From: CAZVUW01 sp964629825
GTDB taxonomy: Bacteria > Actinomycetota > Nitriliruptoria > Euzebyales > Egibacteraceae
Assembly (NCBI GenBank): GCA_964629825.1
Contig: CAZVUW010000069.1
Span: forward strand, 1-17,518
Direction: 5' to 3'
Length of the DNA: 17,518 nt
Shown: one piece after another, positions 13,606 to 17,518 of the stretch
Position numbering within the stretch: the first letter of the stretch is position 1
Layout of the letters: each line of letters opens with the position of its first letter
Translations under genes and position numbers: made by a program
Notes under the pieces: model-generated
What the model was told of the DNA's origin: nothing
The model's database searches: none
Seen by the model: the letters and a program-made list of their open reading frames with translations, nothing else

Positions 13606-14076
13606 GTGATCGAGCTGGAACTCGTCGGCGTCAGGGTCGAGCTGCCTCACAACCAGCCGATCGTCCTGCTGAAGGAGCAGACCGGTGAGCGCTTCCTGCC
13701 GATCTGGATCGGCGCCGTCGAGGCGACGGCGATCGCCTTCGCGCTCCAGGGTGTCGTGACCGCCCGCCCGATGACCCACGACCTCATGCGCGACCTCCTC
13801 GCGGGCCTGCACGTGTCGGTCGACCGCGTCGTGGTCACGGAGCTGCGGGAGGGCACCTTCTACGCCGAGATCCAGATGACCTCCGACGGCGAGTCCGTGG
13901 TCGTCTCCTCGCGTCCCTCCGATGCCATCGCCCTCGCCGTGCGCGCGACCGCGCCGATCTACGCCGATGAGTCGGTGCTCGCCGAGGCCGGGATCGAGAT
14001 CGAGGACGAGGAGGAGGACGAGGTCGAGCAGTTCCGGGAGTTCCTGAACTCGGTCAGCCCCGAGGACTTCAAGTAG
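13606..14076 (+). CDS. Bifunctional nuclease (BFN/DUF151) family protein
   Basis: AAGGAG seven bases before GTG 13606 gives 156 residues, normal for actinobacterial members. The BFN domain (about 1-130) has MIELELVGVRVE, the loop PIVLLKEQTGERFLPIWIG (about 19-37), EATAIAFALQGV, RPMTHDLM (54-61), and the C-terminal SSRPSDAIALAVRATAPIY (about 101-119). A highly acidic segment (IEDEEEDEVEQF, about 134-145) follows, ending in FREFLNSVSPEDF. It corresponds to Rv1829. The domain was named for a plant protein with DNase and RNase activity; the bacterial function is unproven. It sits between the two merR genes, as in other Actinobacteria, but here has its own promoter after the inserted carboxypeptidase gene. 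Confidence 0.92.
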   Translation: MIELELVGVRVELPHNQPIVLLKEQTGERFLPIWIGAVEATAIAFALQGVVTARPMTHDLMRDLLAGLHVSVDRVVVTELREGTFYAEIQMTSDGESVVVSSRPSDAIALAVRATAPIYADESVLAEAGIEIEDEEEDEVEQFREFLNSVSPEDFK

Positions 14077-14097
14077 GGGCAGGAAGCCCGCGCTGCA

Positions 14098-14127
14098 TTG
14101 ACTCGCGTCGCGGCCGGGGGATACGCT
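14098..14127 (+). promoter_or_regulatory. Strong predicted promoter of the second merR gene (TTGACT - 18 bp - TACGCT)
   Basis: TTGACT (14098-14103) and TACGCT (14122-14127) are 18 bases apart. This is the best -35/-10 pair in the window. The predicted start near 14134 gives a leader of about 100 bases. The unit probably also covers gcvPA and gcvPB, whose gene follows after 26 bp. Confidence 0.7.
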
Positions 14128-14142
14128 CGCCGTTCCCGATCG

Positions 14143-14154
14143 GTGGAATTCCAC
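14143..14154 (+). promoter_or_regulatory. Perfect 12-bp palindrome in the merR-gcvP leader
   Basis: GTGGAATTCCAC is perfectly self-complementary and is directly abutted by a second palindrome, CCGATCGG (14136-14143). Both lie just downstream of the predicted start, where a dimeric regulator could block transcription. The neighbouring MerR proteins are candidate ligands, although classical MerR operators lie between -35 and -10. Confidence 0.45.
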
Positions 14155-14233
14155 GGCTGCGATGCGGAAGCGACCTCAGCACCGCCCGGTCGTCGATCAG
14201 CAGCGTGGAGCGGCCGGGTGAAGGAGGCCCCCT

Positions 14234-14764
14234 GTGAGTGCTGAGCGACCCAACCGCTACCTCCGCGACATCCCCCTGCCGGGTCTCGAGGACGGGCCGA
14301 TCGGCTACCGCGGACCCGCGGTCTGCAAGATCGTCGGGATCTCCTACCGCCAGCTCGACTACTGGACGACGACCGGCCTGGTCACCCCGTCCGTTCGGGA
14401 CGCCGACGGATCCGGGTCGCAGCGGCTGTACTCGTTCGAGGACATCGTCCAGCTGCGCATCATCAAGAACCTCCTCGACACGGGGGTCAGCCTCCAGCGC
14501 ATCCGCACCGCCATCGAGTTCGTGCGCGAGCGCGGCCTGGACCTCCGGCACGTCACCCTCCTCAGCGACGGCAAGACCGTCTACGCCCTGGATGACCAGC
14601 GCGAGATCATCGATCTGATCCGCCGCGGCCAGGGGGTCTTCGCCATCGCCGTCGAGCCGGTCTACGAGGAGGTCGAGGCCGAGATCACCGCCCTTCCGGC
14701 GGAGCGGGCCCACCCGCCCGTGCGCCGGGCCGGGCGTCCTGGCAGGATCCCGGCGACCGGCTGA
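14234..14764 (+). CDS. MerR-family transcriptional regulator, second copy (Rv1830-like)
   Basis: AAGGAGG (14221-14227) six bases before GTG 14234 gives 176 residues. The DNA-binding domain covers about 23-100: GYRGPAVCKIVGISYRQLDYWTTTGLV, then SQRLYSFEDIVQLRIIKNLLDTGVSLQRIRTAIEF. The effector region (about 105-150) contains LLSDGKTVYALDDQREIIDLIRRGQGVFAIAV and a Glu-rich stretch. The last 20 residues are Arg/Pro-rich. It corresponds in position and motif to Rv1830 of M. tuberculosis, upstream of glycine decarboxylase. No metal-binding Cys cluster is visible, so a metal sensor is unlikely. It overlaps no gene; gcvPA begins 26 bp later, probably in one transcript. Control of gcvP or of its own leader palindrome is inference. 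Confidence 0.92.
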   Translation: MSAERPNRYLRDIPLPGLEDGPIGYRGPAVCKIVGISYRQLDYWTTTGLVTPSVRDADGSGSQRLYSFEDIVQLRIIKNLLDTGVSLQRIRTAIEFVRERGLDLRHVTLLSDGKTVYALDDQREIIDLIRRGQGVFAIAVEPVYEEVEAEITALPAERAHPPVRRAGRPGRIPATG

Positions 14765-14790
14765 CGGACCCCGGGAGGAGCCAGCAAGAC

Positions 14791-15950
14791 TTGGACTTCG
14801 CTCCGCACACACAAGAAGACCTCTCCGCGATGCTCCAGGCCATCGGCCTGAGCGACCTGGACGAGCTGTTCGAGCACATCCCCGCCGACCTGCGGCTCTC
14901 GCGCCGGCTGGACCTGCCCGACGGCCGCAGCGAGGACGAGACCATCCGCCACCTGGCGGCGCTCGCGGACCGCAACGACACCGCGGCGGCGTGCTTCGCC
15001 GGCGGCGGCGCCTACGACCACTACGTGCCCGCGGTGGTCGGCGCGATGATCTCGCGCGGCGAGCTGCTCACGGCCTACACGCCGTACCAGCCCGAGGTCA
15101 GCCAGGGGATGCTCCAGGCGCTGTTCGAGTACCAGACGCTGATGTCGGAGCTGACCGGTCTGCCGGTCTCCAACGCCAGCCTCTACGACGGCGGCTCCGC
15201 GGTGGCCGAGGCGGTGTCGATGGCCTGCGCGGCCACGCGCCGCGACCGCGTGCTCGTCGCCACCGCGCTGGACGCGCCCAGCCGGACGGTGGTGCGCACC
15301 TACGGCCATCCGGTGGGCCGGGTCGTCGATGTGCTGGCCACCGACGCGCAGTCCGGCCGCACCCCCGTCGTCGCGGTCGACGACGACGTCGCTGCCGTGG
15401 TGATCGCCCAGCCGAACGCGCTCGGGATCGTCGAGGACGTCAGGGCCTGGGCCGACGCGGCGCGCGCCGCCGGCGCAAAGCTGATCGTGAAGCTGGAGCC
15501 GACCTCCGTCGGGCTGATCGCAACCCCCGGCTCGCAGGGCGCCGACCTGGTGGTGGGGGAGGGGCAGCCGCTCGGCCAGGGGCTCGCCTACGGCGGGCCG
15601 ACGTTCGGCTTTCTCGCCTGCACCAACGATCAGGTGCGCCGCCTGCCGGGCCGTGTGGTGGGCGAGACGGTCGACAAGGAGGGCCGCCGCGGATACGTGA
15701 TGACCCTCCGCGCCCGTGAGCAGGACATCCGCCGCGAGCGCGCGACCTCGAACATCTGCACCAACCAGACCCTGTGCGCCGTGGCTGCCGTGGTGTACCT
15801 GTCCTGGCTGGGTCGCGACGGGCTGGCCGAGCTGGCCCGCCAGTGCCTGGCACGCGCCCGCCACGCCGCTGCGCGGCTGACCGCGGTCGAGGGTGTGGAG
15901 CTCGCGGTCGACGGCCCCTTCCTCAAGGAGTTCCCGCTGCGCCTGGACGT
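14791..15950 (+). CDS. gcvPA: Glycine dehydrogenase (decarboxylating), subunit 1; 3' end lost in assembly gap
   Basis: TTG 14791 follows GGAGGAG (14774-14780) at ten bases and begins MDFAPHTQEDLSAMLQAIGL, the typical opening of the N-terminal P-protein subunit. A total of 386 residues are readable before the run of N; the family length is about 440-450, so roughly 60 residues are hidden. Recognisable blocks are DELFEHIPADL (about 24-34), FAGGGAYDHYVPAV (about 69-82), SRGELLTAYTPYQPEVSQG, LFEYQTLMSELTGLPVSNASLYDG (about 111-134) and RERATSNICTNQ (about 312-323). The subunit pairs with GcvPB to form the PLP enzyme that decarboxylates glycine and loads the aminomethyl group onto GcvH. The opening resembles the two-gene bacterial form, not the long single chain of mycobacteria. 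Whether it is separate or fused here cannot be read across the gap. Confidence 0.9.
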
Positions 15951-16050
15951 NNNNNNNNNNNNNNNNNNNNNNNNNNNNNNNNNNNNNNNNNNNNNNNNNN
16001 NNNNNNNNNNNNNNNNNNNNNNNNNNNNNNNNNNNNNNNNNNNNNNNNNN
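15951..16050. other. Assembly gap of exactly 100 N
   Basis: One hundred consecutive N is the conventional placeholder for a scaffold gap of unknown length. Flanking sequence belongs to the two P-protein halves. Compared with family lengths, about 60 codons of gcvPA, its stop, and about 25-35 codons of gcvPB are missing, so the true gap is probably nearer 250-300 bp. The matching reading frame on both sides is not informative. Confidence 0.97.
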
Positions 16051-17439
16051 GAGGCCCTCCCCGGCGTCGAGCTGGCCGAGCCGCCGAACCTGCCCGAGGT
16101 CTCGGAGCTCGAGCTGGTGCGCCACCTCACACGGCTGTCGCACCGCAACCACGGCATCGACGTGGGCTTCTACCCGCTCGGCTCGTGCTCGATGAAGTAC
16201 AACCCGCGCCAGGCCGAGGTCGCCGCCTCGCTGCCGGGCTTCCGCAACCTGCACCCGTGGGCGCCCGACTCGGCGGCCCAGGGGATGCTGGCGCTGCTGC
16301 ACGAGCTGGAGCAGTGGCTGGTCGAGCTGACCGGGCTGCACTCCGCCACCTTCCAGCCCGCGGCTGGCGCACACGGCGAGCTGACCGGCCTGCTGCTGAT
16401 CCGGGCCTACCACGAGGAGCGCGGCGACGCCCGCCGCACGATCCTGATCCCGGACTCGGCGCACGGCACGAACCCCGCCAGCGCCGCCATGTGCGGCTAC
16501 GACGTCGTGACCGTCCCGTCGGGCGAAGACGGCCTGGTCGACGTGGACGCCCTCGAGCGCCTGATCGACGAGCAGACCGCGGGGATCATGCTGACGAACC
16601 CCAACACCCTGGGGCTCTTCGAGGTCGAGATCGAGCGCATGGCCGCGGCGGCGCATCGCGTCGGCGCGCTGCTCTACTACGACGGGGCGAACTTCAACGC
16701 CATCTGCGGTCGGGTCCGCCCCGGTGACATGGGCTTCGACGTCGTGCACCTGAACGTGCACAAGACCTTCGCCACGCCGCACGGCGGAGGCGGGCCAGGC
16801 GCCGGGCCCGTGGTCGTCTCCGAGCGCCTCGCCCCCTACCTGCCCGCGCCCGTGGTCAAGCGCGAGGAGGCCGAGGACGGCAGCGAGGTCTTCCGCTGGG
16901 ACCACGACCGGCCGCGCTCCATCGGCCGGGTTCACGGCTTCCACGGCAACGCGCTGATCCTCGTCCGAGCCCTGTCCTTCCTGCTGTACCACGGCGGCGA
17001 CGGCCTGGCCCAGATGAGCGCCAAGGCGGTCCTGAACGCCAACTACGTCGCGAACAAGCTCTCCGACGTCCTGCCGCTCGGCTACCCGCAGCACCGGCCG
17101 ATGCACGAGTTCGTGTCGACCGGCCGCGCCCTGCGCAGGCACGGCGTGCGGGTGCTGGACCTCTGCAAGCGCCTGATAGACCTCGGGTTCCACCCGCCGA
17201 CGAACTACTTCCCGCTGATCGTCGAAGAGGCCCTGATGGTCGAGCCGACCGAGACGGAGACCCCGGAGACCCTGGACGCGTTCGTCGCCGCGGTGCGCCA
17301 GGCCGTAGCCGAGGCGGCGGAGCGCCCGGAGCTGCTGCATGACGCCCCGACCACCACCCCGGTCGGGCGCCTGGACGAGGCCAAGGCCGGCCGCGAGCTC
17401 GTCCTGCGCTGGTCGCCGGAAGCCGGCGCGGACAGCTAG
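16051..17439 (+). CDS. gcvPB: Glycine dehydrogenase (decarboxylating), subunit 2; 5' end lost in assembly gap
   Basis: After the gap 462 residues are readable to TAG 17437-17439; the family length is about 480-490, so only the N-terminus is missing. Motifs are PPNLPEVSELELVRHLTRLS near the start, YPLGSCSMKYNPR, FQPAAGAHGELTGLLLIRAY, IPDSAHGTNPASAAMCGY, and the PLP-lysine motif LNVHKTFATPHGGGGPGAGP, with the lysine codon at 16762-16764. The catalytic PLP site of the glycine cleavage P protein lies in this subunit. The C-terminal HEFVSTGRALRRHGV and FHPPTNYFPLIVEEALMVEPTETE segments are also typical. Its stop codon shares one base with the following GTG (TAGTG), so the glycosylase gene is coupled to it. 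Confidence 0.92.
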   Translation, partial: EALPGVELAEPPNLPEVSELELVRHLTRLSHRNHGIDVGFYPLGSCSMKYNPRQAEVAASLPGFRNLHPWAPDSAAQGMLALLHELEQWLVELTGLHSATFQPAAGAHGELTGLLLIRAYHEERGDARRTILIPDSAHGTNPASAAMCGYDVVTVPSGEDGLVDVDALERLIDEQTAGIMLTNPNTLGLFEVEIERMAAAAHRVGALLYYDGANFNAICGRVRPGDMGFDVVHLNVHKTFATPHGGGGPGAGPVVVSERLAPYLPAPVVKREEAEDGSEVFRWDHDRPRSIGRVHGFHGNALILVRALSFLLYHGGDGLAQMSAKAVLNANYVANKLSDVLPLGYPQHRPMHEFVSTGRALRRHGVRVLDLCKRLIDLGFHPPTNYFPLIVEEALMVEPTETETPETLDAFVAAVRQAVAEAAERPELLHDAPTTTPVGRLDEAKAGRELVLRWSPEAGADS

Positions 17440-17518
17440 TGCCCGAGGGGCACACGACCCACCGGCTGGCGCGGCGGCACCGCAAGCTGCTCGCCGGCCG
17501 GCCCGTCGCCGCCGACTC
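17439..17518 (+). CDS. Nei/Fpg-family DNA glycosylase (endonuclease VIII-like), 3' end off the window
   Basis: GTG 17439 overlaps the gcvPB stop by one base and opens 26 codons to the right edge. The product begins MPEGHTTHRLARRH and continues KLLAGRPV. Fpg/Nei enzymes begin M-P-E-G, with Pro2 as the Schiff-base nucleophile and Glu3 catalytic after Met removal; the PEGHT-x-HR form points to the Nei2 branch of Actinobacteria. The expected role is excision of oxidised bases from DNA with AP lyase activity. The identification rests on the N-terminus only; the helix-two-turn-helix and zinc finger lie outside the window. Its coupling to gcvPB is not part of the mycobacterial order I recall. Confidence 0.8.
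   Translation, partial: MPEGHTTHRLARRHRKLLAGRPVAAD

Noticed and set aside
14662..17340. Very long minus-strand open frame (892 codons including N) opposite gcvPA/gcvPB
   Set aside because: It is composed of Val/Gly/His/Gln-rich low-complexity sequence typical of the antisense frame of high-GC genes, has no family motif, and reads through the N run.
14791..17439. A single fused 882-residue glycine decarboxylase
   Set aside because: Continuity depends on 100 N that represent unknown length. Missing residues on both sides match the ends of two separate subunits, so two partial genes are the safer call.

Overview
The window is GC-rich throughout, has many GTG and TTG starts and densely overlapping genes, and carries a gene order characteristic of Actinobacteria. 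From memory of Mycobacterium tuberculosis gene order, positions 4176-17439 follow the segment Rv1822-Rv1832: pgsA2, DUF881, small basic protein, DUF881, gcvH, garA, ftsR-type merR, DUF151/BFN nuclease, second merR, glycine decarboxylase. The glycine decarboxylase resembles the two-subunit (GcvPA/GcvPB) type rather than the single long chain of mycobacteria. Together with several inserted genes, this suggests a deep-branching actinobacterium (for example a Nitriliruptoria- or Acidimicrobiia-like lineage). That placement is inference. A run of exactly 100 N (15951-16050) shows a draft scaffold.

Region 1 (1-4000) is a mixed flank. It holds a VanY-type D,D-carboxypeptidase (minus strand, running off the left edge) divergent from an OmpR-type response regulator and its overlapping histidine kinase. 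After these come a RibD-C/DHFR-like reductase, a convergent DUF2200 gene and a tRNA-Pro(GGG) on the minus strand.

Region 2 (4000-10441) is the envelope/division part. A strong hairpin precedes a CDP-alcohol phosphatidyltransferase gene (pgsA-like), which overlaps a DUF1643 gene containing an in-frame 15-bp minisatellite. Next come DUF881, the small basic protein and, after an inserted convergent pair, a second DUF881. The inserted pair is a cysteine-desulfurase-like class V aminotransferase and a PIG-L deacetylase fused to a cyclic-nucleotide-binding domain; their 3' ends overlap by 50 bp.

Region 3 (10442-17518) is the glycine-cleavage/regulatory part. It contains gcvH, a GarA-like FHA protein with an added zinc ribbon, an FtsR-like MerR regulator, an inserted penicillin-binding D-Ala-D-Ala carboxypeptidase, a BFN/DUF151 protein, a second MerR regulator, gcvPA and gcvPB (separated by the assembly gap), and the first 26 codons of a Nei/Fpg-type DNA glycosylase.

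The locus joins lipid and cell-wall/division functions (pgsA, DUF881/Sbp, FtsR, carboxypeptidases) to one-carbon and 2-oxoglutarate metabolism (GcvH, GcvP, GarA). Most transcription units are preceded by a TANNNT -10 hexamer, and at two sites the spacing fits leaderless transcripts. I see no CRISPR array, insertion sequence, phage gene or glycine riboswitch. The most notable items are the zinc-ribbon GarA, the PIG-L/cNMP fusion, a putative leaderless 18-codon leader peptide overlapping the first DUF881 gene, the DUF1643 minisatellite, and palindromes placed at predicted transcription starts.
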